Below, one piece after another: positions 1 to 8,299 of a stretch of 60,090 nt of DNA (positions are counted from its first letter, which is position 1; every line of letters starts with the position of its first letter). Source of the DNA: Clostridia bacterium (GTDB lineage: Bacteria; Bacillota; Clostridia; Oscillospirales; CAG-272); assembly GCA_017503105.1 (NCBI GenBank), contig JAFVTS010000013.1:1-60090 (forward strand), written 5' to 3'. Below the pieces are notes generated by a model, which did no database searches, had not been told where the DNA came from, and was given only the letters and a program-made list of their open reading frames with translations. The position numbers and the translations under genes were made by a program.

Positions 1-1170
1 GGTGACGTGGAGATTGCTTACATCGGTATCACCACACCCTCTACCATCAGCTCGTCAAATCCCGCACAGTTCAAAAACGAGGACGGCGAGATTATATACA
101 CATTCAACGAAGCAGATATGTATAGCCTCGTTCAAGCAAACATTGATGCTGTCCTGAAAGCAGGCGCGGATTACGTGATCGCGCTCTCGCACGTTGGCTA
201 TGACGAGTCAGATGAGTTGTTTGATATCACCGATATCATCGAAAATACCGACGGATTTGATGTAGTTCTCGATGCGCACGCGCATCTTGTCATCGAAAAC
301 AAAACCATCAAAGACAAGAGTGGCGACGACGTTCTGCTTTCCTCTACGGGAACGAAATTTGAGTACATCGGCAAGCTCACCATCACCGAGGACGGACCCC
401 ATACCGAGCTCATCGAAACCGCTACATACGAAAAGACCGATGCGACCGTGGATGCGTACCTTGCCGAAATCAATGAGAGCTACGCAGAGCTTGGCAACCG
501 TGTGATCGGTCAAAGCACGGTCACGCTGAACGACTACGACGGCGATACTCGTCTTGTCAGAAACAGCGAAACCGCACTCGGCAATCTTTGCTCGGATGCG
601 CTTCGTGTGATGACGGGAGCTGACGTGTCATTTGTCAACGGCGGCGGCTTGCGTGCACCTATCGAAGCAGGTGATGTCACCTTCAACGATATTTTCTCGG
701 TGTTCCCGTATAACAATCAAGTCGTAACGGTTGAGATCACAGGACAAATGCTTCTCGATATGTTAGAGATGGGCGTGATGAATTACCCGGAGGAAAACGG
801 CTCATTCCCAAGTATGTCGGGCGTGACCTTCTCGCTGAATACGAGGGTCCCCACATCCGTCAAGACCGATGAAAACGGCTTCTTCACGGGCGTGGACGGT
901 GAATACCGTGTGTACGGTGTCAAGGTGCTCGATAAGGAAAGCGGCGAATACCGTGATCTTGATATTGACAAGAAATACGTTCTCGCAGGCTTCAACTATC
1001 ATTTACTCTCGCAAGGCGACGGAATGGCAATGTTGGGGGATGCCAAGCCCACCCAAGCCGAGGGAACGCTTGACATCGAGCTTCTTGAAAACTACATTGT
1101 GGATAACCTCGGCGGCACCATTGGCGAGGAATACGCCGAGCCGCAAGGAAGAATTACCTTCGTCGAGTGA
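1..1170 (+). CDS. 5'-nucleotidase / UshA-family metallophosphoesterase, 5' end cut by window
   Basis: The frame is open from base 1, so this is the C-terminal 389 codons of a longer gene; the GTG at base 7 is internal. The first ~130 residues belong to the metallophosphatase domain (metal-binding DAHAHL near residue 91). The rest is the 5'-nucleotidase C-terminal domain, recognised by VNGGGLRAPI near residue 213 and the following YNNQVVTVEITG segment that shapes the nucleotide pocket. The family hydrolyses nucleotide monophosphates or UDP-sugars, usually outside the cell. The protein stops after this domain: no LPXTG anchor, SLH repeat or trailing membrane helix is seen. Whether it has a signal peptide cannot be judged because the N terminus is missing. 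A hairpin terminator follows the stop. Confidence 0.88.
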   Translation, partial: GDVEIAYIGITTPSTISSSNPAQFKNEDGEIIYTFNEADMYSLVQANIDAVLKAGADYVIALSHVGYDESDELFDITDIIENTDGFDVVLDAHAHLVIENKTIKDKSGDDVLLSSTGTKFEYIGKLTITEDGPHTELIETATYEKTDATVDAYLAEINESYAELGNRVIGQSTVTLNDYDGDTRLVRNSETALGNLCSDALRVMTGADVSFVNGGGLRAPIEAGDVTFNDIFSVFPYNNQVVTVEITGQMLLDMLEMGVMNYPEENGSFPSMSGVTFSLNTRVPTSVKTDENGFFTGVDGEYRVYGVKVLDKESGEYRDLDIDKKYVLAGFNYHLLSQGDGMAMLGDAKPTQAEGTLDIELLENYIVDNLGGTIGEEYAEPQGRITFVE

Positions 1171-1190
1171 TAACGGTTTATAATACAGTC

Positions 1191-1222
1191 AAAGCGGTGA
1201 GCATTTCTGCCCACCGCTTTCT
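1191..1222 (+). terminator. Rho-independent terminator of the 5'-nucleotidase gene
   Basis: The arms AAAGCGGTG (1191-1199) and CACCGCTTT (1212-1220) pair perfectly and are followed by a short pyrimidine tract (CTCT). The U-tract is weak, so termination efficiency is uncertain. Confidence 0.6.
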
Positions 1223-1355
1223 CTATCAAAACGCAATATCTGCATCGCTGTAAGCAAAGAAAACGCCCGACGAAAAAATTAGATTTATTTTCGAAAAAGT
1301 GCCGGACTTCCTCTCTCTTCTGTGGTATGTTGCCCGGCTAACAGGAGGTGCGTTT

Positions 1356-1448
1356 ATGAAAGATACGATTGCAGAACTGTGGCACGGCAATATTTGCCCA
1401 CAAACCGAAAGCCGTAATAACACTCCCGCAATATATCCCCTTTTATAG
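1356..1448 (+). CDS. 30-codon ORF, likely truncated small protein
   Basis: AGGAGGTGCGTTT precedes this ATG with ideal spacing, so the start is well supported even though the product has only 30 residues. It begins MKDTIAELWHGNICPQ. From memory, this resembles the N terminus of a family of short uncharacterised clostridial proteins (DUF6809-like: acidic helix, then W/Y-x-G-N-I-x-P), which are normally around 80-110 residues. After about residue 20 the resemblance stops and the frame ends at TAG, two bases before the stop of the convergent glycosidase gene. I read it as an intact start with a lost C-terminal part, perhaps removed by a deletion that joined the two convergent genes. It could also be a genuine peptide. 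Confidence 0.4.
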   Translation: MKDTIAELWHGNICPQTESRNNTPAIYPLL

Positions 1449-1450
1449 TT

Positions 1451-3070
1451 TTAAAACAAAATTTCCAACGTGACCTTTCCGTTTGATGTACATTCCACGT
1501 TTAAATATTGAGAGCTGCCCACACTTTCCGTATCGAATGCGACTTCGTTACCGTTTAAAAGCAATTTGGAGCAACATTTTCCCTTTGGAAGAAGAATATG
1601 GGATTGTATCTTTTTCGCAGGTGAGTACACATCGTAGCGCATTCCTTCATCGGTCAGGATATATCGTACGTCGACCATTGCCTTCGTTACTTCGTATCCG
1701 GTCAGATAACGCAGCTCGGTATAATGCGTAACGGGGAATTTCGGAGCAAAAAATATTTCATCATAATTGACACCGACGTCATTGATACCTGCGAGTCCCT
1801 CATCAACGGCGCTGATCAAAGCGGCTGCGCCCCACGCGCTGGGTCCTCCGTCGGGCTGAGGTGTTCCATCGGTATCGTAAAGGAAATAGGTAGTTCCGTC
1901 CCGTTCCACGAGCTTGATAAAGCGCTGAATGATGTCCCATCCGTATTCCTCATATCCGTTATTAAACGCTGCTTTTGCAAGCTCGCCCGCTGTAAACGGA
2001 GAGATCGCGCCGTTTACGTATCTGCCGCTTTCATAACGATAAAACTTTTTGTACGGCGGGTCGATCGAAAACCATTCCGCGAAGCAATCGGTGCTCTTGC
2101 GCCTGTTCACGTATTCATTTATGATCGAACGAGATTGCTCGACGTCGGTCAGACCTCGGTTGATATCGTAGGTATTGGAAAGCGAGAGGCGATTTTTTTC
2201 AAGATCGTCAATACCGCTATGATTCAAATGAAGCTGATGAATGAAAAATTTTCCGTTCCAAAGGTGCTTGAATATGTTTTCTTTCAGTACTGCCGCACGA
2301 GCCTCCCACTCCCTTGCTTTCTCCTCGTTTCCGAGGCGGCGGTTAAACCAGGCGAGCTGATGCATTGCCTGATATACTCCCGAGTTATCTCCGTGCATAA
2401 TTGACATAGGAGAGTCGGGACATATTCTGCGGTTTACGCTCGCATCGGGAAGGTAGGTGAAGTCCCAAGTGTCAATAGTAAAAGGTCTTTTTATAAGTCC
2501 GTGCTCTTTATCAAACCGCTTTTCATCAGACATCATATAATTTATGCCCTTTTCGAGCTTTGGCAAAACCGCTTTCAGCCATTCGTCATCGCCCGTGGTT
2601 TTGTAAAGATAAACCGCGCCCTCAACTACGATATATTCTATATCAGCCTCAAGCTCCAAGCGAACAAGAGCGAGATTGTCCTCGGGGTACATTACATAGC
2701 AATCCTCGTTGACAAAGCTCCAATGCTTATCATCGACCTGCTTGATCAGCTCATAAAACTGACCGTCCTCTCGCTGTGTCTCAATGATAAAATTCAAAAA
2801 GGAGCTCAGGTCGTACTCCCAATGACGCATTGCTTTCATTACGTGAACGTGGTCGCGTATCCAGTTTTTATCTGTCATCAAAATTTTTCCGTCAATAAAT
2901 ACAAGACTTCTGTCGTTAAAAATATTGCTTCGCATCTGATGCAGAAAAAGACCAAGCTTCGGATCGGTAGTGGTGAGAATCGACGGGAATCCTAACTCAC
3001 GGTTATTGTACGTACCGCATCGAACACCGTTTATTTTCATTGCGGGTAGCTTGTGTTGAAATTCAATCAT
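1451..3070 (-). CDS. Six-hairpin (alpha/alpha)6 glycosidase-like protein
   Basis: A 539-residue soluble protein without signal peptide. The pattern of repeated helices and aromatic/acidic clusters (DKNWIRDHVHVMKAMRHW near residue 68, then QREDGQFYE, PDGGPSAWGAAAL) matches the six-hairpin glycosidase fold shared by glycogen-debranching, rhamnosidase-like and mannosidase enzymes; I cannot assign a GH family or substrate. The ATG at 3070 is preferred because AAGGAG lies 8 nt upstream. ATG 3076 is only 2 nt from that site, and ATG 3118 would overlap the upstream gene. It lies 26 nt downstream of a DMT transporter gene on the same strand, so the two are probably one operon for uptake and breakdown of a glycoside. 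Confidence 0.72.
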   Translation of the reverse strand: MIEFQHKLPAMKINGVRCGTYNNRELGFPSILTTTDPKLGLFLHQMRSNIFNDRSLVFIDGKILMTDKNWIRDHVHVMKAMRHWEYDLSSFLNFIIETQREDGQFYELIKQVDDKHWSFVNEDCYVMYPEDNLALVRLELEADIEYIVVEGAVYLYKTTGDDEWLKAVLPKLEKGINYMMSDEKRFDKEHGLIKRPFTIDTWDFTYLPDASVNRRICPDSPMSIMHGDNSGVYQAMHQLAWFNRRLGNEEKAREWEARAAVLKENIFKHLWNGKFFIHQLHLNHSGIDDLEKNRLSLSNTYDINRGLTDVEQSRSIINEYVNRRKSTDCFAEWFSIDPPYKKFYRYESGRYVNGAISPFTAGELAKAAFNNGYEEYGWDIIQRFIKLVERDGTTYFLYDTDGTPQPDGGPSAWGAAALISAVDEGLAGINDVGVNYDEIFFAPKFPVTHYTELRYLTGYEVTKAMVDVRYILTDEGMRYDVYSPAKKIQSHILLPKGKCCSKLLLNGNEVAFDTESVGSSQYLNVECTSNGKVTLEILF

Positions 3071-3096
3071 TTTCATTTCTCCTTTATGGTAAAAAA

Positions 3097-3963
3097 TTAA
3101 AGAATACCGATTATACAAATGCCCGATACACCTAATAACAGCCCCAACAACTGCTTTACGGATAGCTTTTCTTTAAAAACTATCATACCGAAAACGGTAG
3201 ATAACACGACGACGCCACCGTTGAAGCACGGAAAGAATACGACGCCTTCAAGTGCACCGGAAAGATAAATATTCAGTCTGTTGTAAAGACAGCTTAACAT
3301 TCCCGAGACGAGAGCGAGAATAACAAATGAGCGTTTTTCTTTTTTCGTGTACAGATTCAATTTTGAAGCAAAGGCACCTGTAAGAAGACAGATTGCCGCA
3401 TAAGAAATCAGCATAACGAACGCAGCGGCGATCATCATATCAGCCGTGTGCGCCGCGCCGCCGCTTTTGGAAAACGCTTTGAAGGTTATGCCAACGCCTG
3501 CTCCCAAAACAAGAAACAGAGCGGAAAGCACCGCCCACTTTTTCGTGAACGTCCCGCCTGTTTTCTTATAAGTAGTCAAAGAGAGTCCAAGCAACAGAAG
3601 AAAAAGCCCCGCCATATCCGCAAGAGAAACAGGCTCATCCCACAGAATAAAGCACGTAAAGACCGATACGACGAGCGAACAGTTGCCGATCAGAGTTGTG
3701 ATCGAAACAGGACCGCTGTTCATAGCTGCGGTTTTAAATAAAATAAACAGAGCTTGCGTGATGCCGTAGACGCAACCCCAAAGCAGAGTGTGTTCATCAA
3801 AGTGCAGCCTGCCGCCGTTTAAAATGAAAAGACATACACACCACACTACCGCGCCGAGCAAGTTAAATTTGTATATCGCCCCTTTTTCAGTCAAAGCAGA
3901 TCTATGTAGAACCGCACTGTTCAACGATGCAGCAAAAACGGATATCAGCAGTAAAATAATCAC
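3097..3963 (-). CDS. DMT-superfamily (EamA-type) transporter
   Basis: The 288-residue protein is almost entirely hydrophobic, with about ten predicted membrane helices in two halves. The second half ends with the GVVFFPCFNGGVVVLSTVFG and KEKLSVKQLLGLLLG segments, as in EamA/drug-metabolite transporters and GRP-type sugar carriers. Start is GTG at 3963 with GGAG upstream. It is the first gene of an operon with the downstream glycosidase and is divergent from an AraC regulator, so a sugar or glycoside is a plausible substrate, but this is inference. The promoter at 4006-4034 lies directly upstream. Confidence 0.75.
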   Translation of the reverse strand: MIILLLISVFAASLNSAVLHRSALTEKGAIYKFNLLGAVVWCVCLFILNGGRLHFDEHTLLWGCVYGITQALFILFKTAAMNSGPVSITTLIGNCSLVVSVFTCFILWDEPVSLADMAGLFLLLLGLSLTTYKKTGGTFTKKWAVLSALFLVLGAGVGITFKAFSKSGGAAHTADMMIAAAFVMLISYAAICLLTGAFASKLNLYTKKEKRSFVILALVSGMLSCLYNRLNIYLSGALEGVVFFPCFNGGVVVLSTVFGMIVFKEKLSVKQLLGLLLGVSGICIIGIL

Positions 3964-4005
3964 TATATATTCTCCATCGTAAATTTCCTTCGTTATTCTA
4001 TCATT

Positions 4006-4034
4006 ATTATATCACAGGGCGTAATTGATTGAAA
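4006..4034 (-). promoter_or_regulatory. Promoter of the DMT transporter-glycosidase operon
   Basis: On the minus strand, TTTCAA (complement of 4029-4034) and TATAAT (complement of 4006-4011) are separated by 17 nt, a good sigma-A-type promoter about 45 nt before the GTG start. Confidence 0.65.
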
Positions 4035-4075
4035 TGTCGACTTTGACCAAATTTATGCGATTTTTGAGCATAATA

Positions 4076-4104
4076 TTGACGAGTGAAGAGATTTTTGATA
4101 TAAT
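4076..4104 (+). promoter_or_regulatory. Promoter of the AraC regulator at 4143
   Basis: TTGACG (4076-4081) and TATAAT (4099-4104) are separated by exactly 17 nt. The divergent operon promoter lies back to back about 40 nt away, leaving a shared control region of 4035-4075. Confidence 0.75.
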
Positions 4105-4142
4105 AAAGGTGAAATTTAGTTATTCGGTAAGGAGGAACGACC

Positions 4143-4970
4143 TTGAAGGCAGTGGCATATGATTTTCAGAACAGCAGTTACGGAGTACCGCAAAACTATA
4201 TTTTTCAATTTGTAAAAGACAGAAAATTGACCGCCGTTTATCATTTGCACGATTTTTATGAGTTGATATGGTTTTTGAAAGGAAGCGGAACACAGCTTCT
4301 CAACGAAAAAGAGGTGTTGTGTATAAAAAACGAGATCGTAATGCTACGTCCCGGTGACAGACATTGCTTTACCGATCAATCGGAAGATATCGAGATTATT
4401 TCGTTGTCTGTTAAAAAGGAAGAATTTGAATTGTTTTCCAGAGCATACAGCCCTTTTTTATTAAAGCATATTGACAGAGCGTCAGCACCGATACGTTTTA
4501 ACTCCCTAAGAGCGCTGATGATTGACATATTTTTCAAAGCACCCCAAGAGATTACGGATTATGACTGCAAATTGCTTTTGTCCTGTTTTCTGAATACGTA
4601 TATTACCGCTACGGATTTTTTAAAACGAGATTCGAGCTTACCTCGGATGCTTGTGTTGGCAATCGAAGAAATGAAAAAAGCCGAGAATCTCAAGAGGGGT
4701 ATTCCTGCATTTATTGAATTATCACATTACAGTCAGAGTCAACTGTCAAGGCTTATAAAGCGGTATTACGGTATGAGCACGAAGCAATATATCAACGAAT
4801 TAAGGCTTCAAGCTGCGTATAATGACATAATTCTGACAAACGGATCGGTGGAGGAAATTGCTGAAAATCTCGGATTTTTAAGCTTTAGCCATTTTAATAA
4901 GATATTCAAGGCGAGATTTTCAATCACCCCCGCCGCCCTTAGAAAAAGCAATAGCATTTGGACGATATGA
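4143..4970 (+). CDS. AraC-family transcriptional regulator with cupin sensor domain
   Basis: 275 residues starting at TTG, supported by AAGGAGG 7-8 nt upstream. The N-terminal ~150 residues form a cupin-like AraC ligand-binding domain (VYHLHDFYELIWFLKGSGT, then RPGDRHCF). The C-terminal ~100 residues hold the two helix-turn-helix motifs (IELSHYSQSQLSRLIKRYYG and VEEIAENLGFLSFSHFNKIFK). Such proteins bind a sugar or other metabolite and control adjacent genes, so the most likely target is the divergent transporter-glycosidase operon across the 180-nt intergenic region. A strong terminator follows at 5144. Confidence 0.88.
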   Translation: MKAVAYDFQNSSYGVPQNYIFQFVKDRKLTAVYHLHDFYELIWFLKGSGTQLLNEKEVLCIKNEIVMLRPGDRHCFTDQSEDIEIISLSVKKEEFELFSRAYSPFLLKHIDRASAPIRFNSLRALMIDIFFKAPQEITDYDCKLLLSCFLNTYITATDFLKRDSSLPRMLVLAIEEMKKAENLKRGIPAFIELSHYSQSQLSRLIKRYYGMSTKQYINELRLQAAYNDIILTNGSVEEIAENLGFLSFSHFNKIFKARFSITPAALRKSNSIWTI

Positions 4971-5143
4971 AACTATATCACAGAAGAAAAAAATTAGCAA
5001 CCTCCTCCGAACGAGCTTCGGATAAGGTCGCGGATAAGCGTTATTCTTCCCTCCCCCTGCTATGTTTTTCGAATCCTCTCATGCAACCCCAAAAAGGATA
5101 TAAAAAAGATATAGCCGCGAAAAGCCGTGATGAGCATAATTTA

Positions 5144-5182
5144 AGAGCGAAGACACCTGTTTTGGTATCTTCGCTCTTTTTT
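5144..5182 (+). terminator. Terminator downstream of the AraC gene
   Basis: AGAGCGAAGACACC and GGTATCTTCGCTCT form a long stem with one mismatch and a TGTTT loop, followed by six T residues. Confidence 0.85.
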
Positions 5183-5225
5183 GTTCGTTCTGCTTTTTCG
5201 TATTTAAATCACCGCAAAGCAACCG

Positions 5226-5984
5226 TTAAAACTTAACGCATTCGGGGTGCTTTTCAAGTATCACGGAAAGAGCCGCTCTGTCAGCGCAGACTACGACGTC
5301 CTTTGCCGTTTGAAGAACGGATGCGGGAACACGCGGAGTTACCTCGCCGAAAAGTGCCTTCTCAAGTATTTGTGCCTTTGCGGTTCCCGTTGCGATAAGA
5401 AGGATCTTGTCGGCGGACATTATCTGTCCGACGCCCATAGAGAACGCCTTCGTCGGAACGAGGCTCTTATCTGCGAAGAAGCGGGAATTTGCGTCTATCG
5501 TGGACTGAGTGAGCTCGACAAGGCCTGTGCCCTCGGTGAACTCGTCGGCGGGCTCGTTGAAGCCGATATGACCGTTAAGACCTATTCCAAGCACCTGAAG
5601 GTCGATGCCGCCCATAGACTCGACTACCGCGTCGTATCTCTTGCACTCCGCCACGGGATCTTCCGCAAGTCCATTGGGAAGATTAGTATTCTTAAGGTCG
5701 ATATCCACCTTGTCAAAAAGATTATTACGCATAAAGTAAGCGTAGCTCTGATCGTGCTCGGGAGAAAGACCGACGTACTCGTCAAGGTTGACGCTCTTTA
5801 CGTTTTTAAACGATATCTCGCCCTTGTCGCACATACGGGCAAGCTCCGTGTACATTTCAATGGGGGATGAGCCCGTCGCAAGACCGAGAACCGCCGTGGG
5901 CTTGGATCTCAAAAGCTCAGTCACGACCTCTGCCGCACGCTGACCGTTTTCTTTTACCGTTTCTGATGCTATTATTTTAAGCAT
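5226..5984 (-). CDS. nagB: Glucosamine-6-phosphate deaminase
   Basis: 252 residues, the usual length. NagB converts glucosamine-6-phosphate to fructose-6-phosphate and ammonia, the last step that brings amino sugars into glycolysis. Family landmarks are visible: the phosphate-binding GLATGSSPIEMY (residues ~34-45), the NLDEYVGL catalytic region, GLNGHIGFNEPAD and ATGTAKA. The ATG overlaps the last 8 nt of the upstream kinase gene (ATAGCAAATGCTTAA), so translation is probably coupled. No nagA deacetylase is in the window, so the glucosamine-6-phosphate must come from elsewhere. Confidence 0.96.
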   Translation of the reverse strand: MLKIIASETVKENGQRAAEVVTELLRSKPTAVLGLATGSSPIEMYTELARMCDKGEISFKNVKSVNLDEYVGLSPEHDQSYAYFMRNNLFDKVDIDLKNTNLPNGLAEDPVAECKRYDAVVESMGGIDLQVLGIGLNGHIGFNEPADEFTEGTGLVELTQSTIDANSRFFADKSLVPTKAFSMGVGQIMSADKILLIATGTAKAQILEKALFGEVTPRVPASVLQTAKDVVVCADRAALSVILEKHPECVKF

Positions 5985-7089
5985 TTGCTATCTCCTTATA
6001 TTTATCTATGATTTTATGCATTTCGGGAAGAGCCTTTTCCATATCGGAGACGAGCTTGAACTGATTTCTCGCGCGGTCAAGATTTTGCTTCGGTCTGTGG
6101 ATCTTGAAGTAGGTGTCACCGTTCAGATAGTCAGCAAGGAAGCGCATTCCGCACTCGAAGGTCATCATTATAGCGCTCTCGGGCAAAAGATCTATCTCCG
6201 CCTCGGTAAGTCCGCCCTTCGCACCCTCGATGAAGCCCTTTGCGTAAAGCTCGAAGAGGTTTATATCGAAGTTGACCTTGGTAAGATCCGCCTCGTCCTC
6301 TGCCGCGGTAGTAGCTCCGAAGCGAATGGAATCGCCGAAATCGTTCATAGCGTAGCCCGGCATAATCGTGTCAAGATCGACGACGCAAAGCGCTTTTCCC
6401 GTCTTAGCGTCGAAGAGGATATTGTTGAGCTTCGTGTCGTTATGAGTAACGCGCAGAGGAAGCTTGCCTTCGGCAAAGGCACGCTCAAAAGTGCCCGCGA
6501 ACTCTTCCCTTGCCTTCGCGAACTCGATCTCTTCCCCTACCTCACCGAGTCTTCCGCAAGCGTCGTTATTTACAGCCTCCATAAGCTGACGGAATCTGTC
6601 GGGGGTATTGTGGAAATTGGGAATGGTCTCGTGCAGCGTTTCCGCGGGATAATCTCTTAACATATACTGGAAGTTACCGAAGGCAACGGCGCAGATATAG
6701 AACTGCTCGGGCGATTCAACTCTGTCGTAAGAGAGGTTGTCGGTAACGAAGACGAGCATTCTCCAATACTCTCCGTCAGAATCAAGATAATAATCCTTTC
6801 CGTCCTTTGCCTTGATGACGTTCAAGACCTCTCGCTCGGTGTCACCGCCTGCGGCGGCTACCTTCTTACGGATAAATTCGGTAACTCCGACGTAATTCTC
6901 CATAAGCTCCCACGGCTTCTTGAAAACGTTCTTGTTGATTTTCTGAAGAATGTACAGACGTTCCTTCCCAAGCACGTCGCTCTTTACGACTCGGGTGTCG
7001 TTTATATGCCCGTTTCCGTAAGGCTCCGCCGAAACGACGACGCCCTCGATATCAAAATTATCCACTATTTTTTTTACGCGTTCTTCCAT
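5977..7089 (-). CDS. Phosphotransferase-family sugar kinase, N-acetylhexosamine kinase-like
   Basis: 370 residues of the aminoglycoside phosphotransferase/choline kinase fold. The catalytic loop VTHNDTKLNNIL (residues ~213-224) carries the catalytic Asp, and VDLDTIMPGY and DFGDSIRFGA supply metal-binding Asp residues. The pattern resembles bifidobacterial N-acetylhexosamine 1-kinase (NahK), which phosphorylates GlcNAc/GalNAc at C1; related kinases phosphorylate glucosamine itself. ATG 7089 is chosen because GGGAGA lies about 10 nt upstream; the frame extends further upstream but lacks a ribosome site. Coupling with nagB argues for an aminosugar substrate. A C1 kinase would not feed NagB directly, so a glucosamine 6-kinase-like role is possible. 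Confidence 0.78.
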   Translation of the reverse strand: MEERVKKIVDNFDIEGVVVSAEPYGNGHINDTRVVKSDVLGKERLYILQKINKNVFKKPWELMENYVGVTEFIRKKVAAAGGDTEREVLNVIKAKDGKDYYLDSDGEYWRMLVFVTDNLSYDRVESPEQFYICAVAFGNFQYMLRDYPAETLHETIPNFHNTPDRFRQLMEAVNNDACGRLGEVGEEIEFAKAREEFAGTFERAFAEGKLPLRVTHNDTKLNNILFDAKTGKALCVVDLDTIMPGYAMNDFGDSIRFGATTAAEDEADLTKVNFDINLFELYAKGFIEGAKGGLTEAEIDLLPESAIMMTFECGMRFLADYLNGDTYFKIHRPKQNLDRARNQFKLVSDMEKALPEMHKIIDKYKEIANA

Positions 7090-7138
7090 CTCAAAAGTTC
7101 TCCCTTTACTGTTTTTACCGTTTAACCTCGGTATTCTC

Positions 7139-7167
7139 ATTATACTAAAACCAACTCGGATTTGCAA
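7139..7167 (-). promoter_or_regulatory. Promoter of the kinase-nagB operon
   Basis: Minus-strand TTGCAA (7162-7167) and TATAAT (complement of 7139-7144) with a 17-nt spacer. CTCGG (7155-7159) and CCGAG (7172-7176) form an inverted repeat around the -35 box and could be an operator. Confidence 0.7.
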
Positions 7168-7278
7168 CCAACCGAGAGTTGTTTTTGACCTGCACCCGCG
7201 GGTTGCGGGACGTGCGTCTCTTCGGGGCTGCGCTTCACCCTTAAAAATTAAAATCTATAAATATTATACATCTTTCAC

Positions 7279-7307
7279 TTGACTTTTGCAATAGGAAATA
7301 GTATAAT
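7279..7307 (+). promoter_or_regulatory. Promoter of the PocR-AraC regulator
   Basis: TTGACT (7279-7284) and TATAAT (7302-7307) are 17 nt apart, 65 nt before the start codon. Confidence 0.75.
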
Positions 7308-7371
7308 TATTTTGTAAAATAGTGCAAGGTGCAGCTTTTTTTACAAAAAAACACTCATAACGGAGTTTTTT

Positions 7372-8247
7372 ATGAATAAAGGAGAGATCACCGAGGTCCT
7401 GAGGGAGCTTGGCGTCGCAACGGGCTTCAGAATATCGCTTCACGATGCTTCTGCCGAAGAAATTTGCGCGTATCCCGCAAAGGCGCGCAGGTTTTGCGCA
7501 AGGGTACAAGCTACCCCTGCCGAGCGTCTTCTGTGCGAGAAGTGCGACAACGTGGCTTGCAAAAAAGCGGTAGAGCTTGGCGGCACGTATTCATACAAAT
7601 GCAGATACGGTCTTACGGAAATAGTGAGTCCGATATACAACTACGGCAAGCTCGTCGGCTTTCTTATGATGGGACAGACCGCCGAATCGACCGAAGACAA
7701 GGCTGCCGCCGAGGAAAAGCTCAAAAGTCTTGACGTAAGTGAAAGCGAGCGGCGTCTTATACTTTCGGAAATTCCCGTGGTCGGCAAGACCTTGGCGACC
7801 TCGTTTGCGAAAATACTTACGATATGCGCAAAATACCTGACGCTCTCAGGGGCCGTTTACGGAGTTAACGAGAGCGTTGCCGAATCCGCTATGCGCTACA
7901 TTAACGAAAACTACTCGTCGAGGATACACATAAAAGACATCTGCTCAAAGATCGGATGCTCAAAATCCACGCTTCTCGCGTCCTTCAAATCCGAGTACGG
8001 TATGACCGTGAACACGGCGCTTTGCAGGACCCGTCTCAAGGCGGCAAAAAATATGCTTGCCGCAAGAGAGGAAGAGAGCATCAACGGAATAGCTCTCAAA
8101 TGCGGATTTTCCGATCAGTCATACTTCTGCAAGGTTTTTTCATCGGAATACGGCGAATCTCCGAGCGAATACAAAAAACGAATATCTGCCGAAAGAGACG
8201 CGGAGCTTGCAAGGCTTCCGAGTATATGCACGAAAAGCACTCTCTGA
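7372..8247 (+). CDS. AraC-family regulator with PocR sensory domain
   Basis: 291 residues. Residues ~1-150 match the PocR ligand-binding domain: a Cys-containing stretch (RFCARVQATPAERLLCEKCD, then CKKAVELGGTYSYKCRYG) followed by the typical EIVSPIYNYGKLVGFLMMGQ core. Residues ~175-280 are a double helix-turn-helix AraC DNA-binding domain (IHIKDICSKIGCSKSTLLASF and INGIALKCGFSDQSYFCKVF). PocR domains are thought to sense small hydroxylated metabolites. The gene is divergent from kinase-nagB and probably regulates it. The ATG follows CGGAG at 7 nt. Confidence 0.85.
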   Translation: MNKGEITEVLRELGVATGFRISLHDASAEEICAYPAKARRFCARVQATPAERLLCEKCDNVACKKAVELGGTYSYKCRYGLTEIVSPIYNYGKLVGFLMMGQTAESTEDKAAAEEKLKSLDVSESERRLILSEIPVVGKTLATSFAKILTICAKYLTLSGAVYGVNESVAESAMRYINENYSSRIHIKDICSKIGCSKSTLLASFKSEYGMTVNTALCRTRLKAAKNMLAAREEESINGIALKCGFSDQSYFCKVFSSEYGESPSEYKKRISAERDAELARLPSICTKSTL

Positions 8248-8299
8248 CGGGATAAGAAACAGCTTCCGTTTTAATAAAACACAATAAAGAGGATAAACG

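Noticed and set aside
4958-5236. 92-codon plus-strand ORF after the AraC gene
   Set aside because: It overlaps the AraC stop, has no ribosome site, runs through the terminator hairpin and shows no recognisable domain.
7180-7260. GC-rich block between the kinase and PocR promoters, with palindrome ACCCGCGGGT at 7194-7203
   Set aside because: It stands out in an AT-rich region but has no T-run, ORF or clear second copy in the window, so I cannot assign a function.
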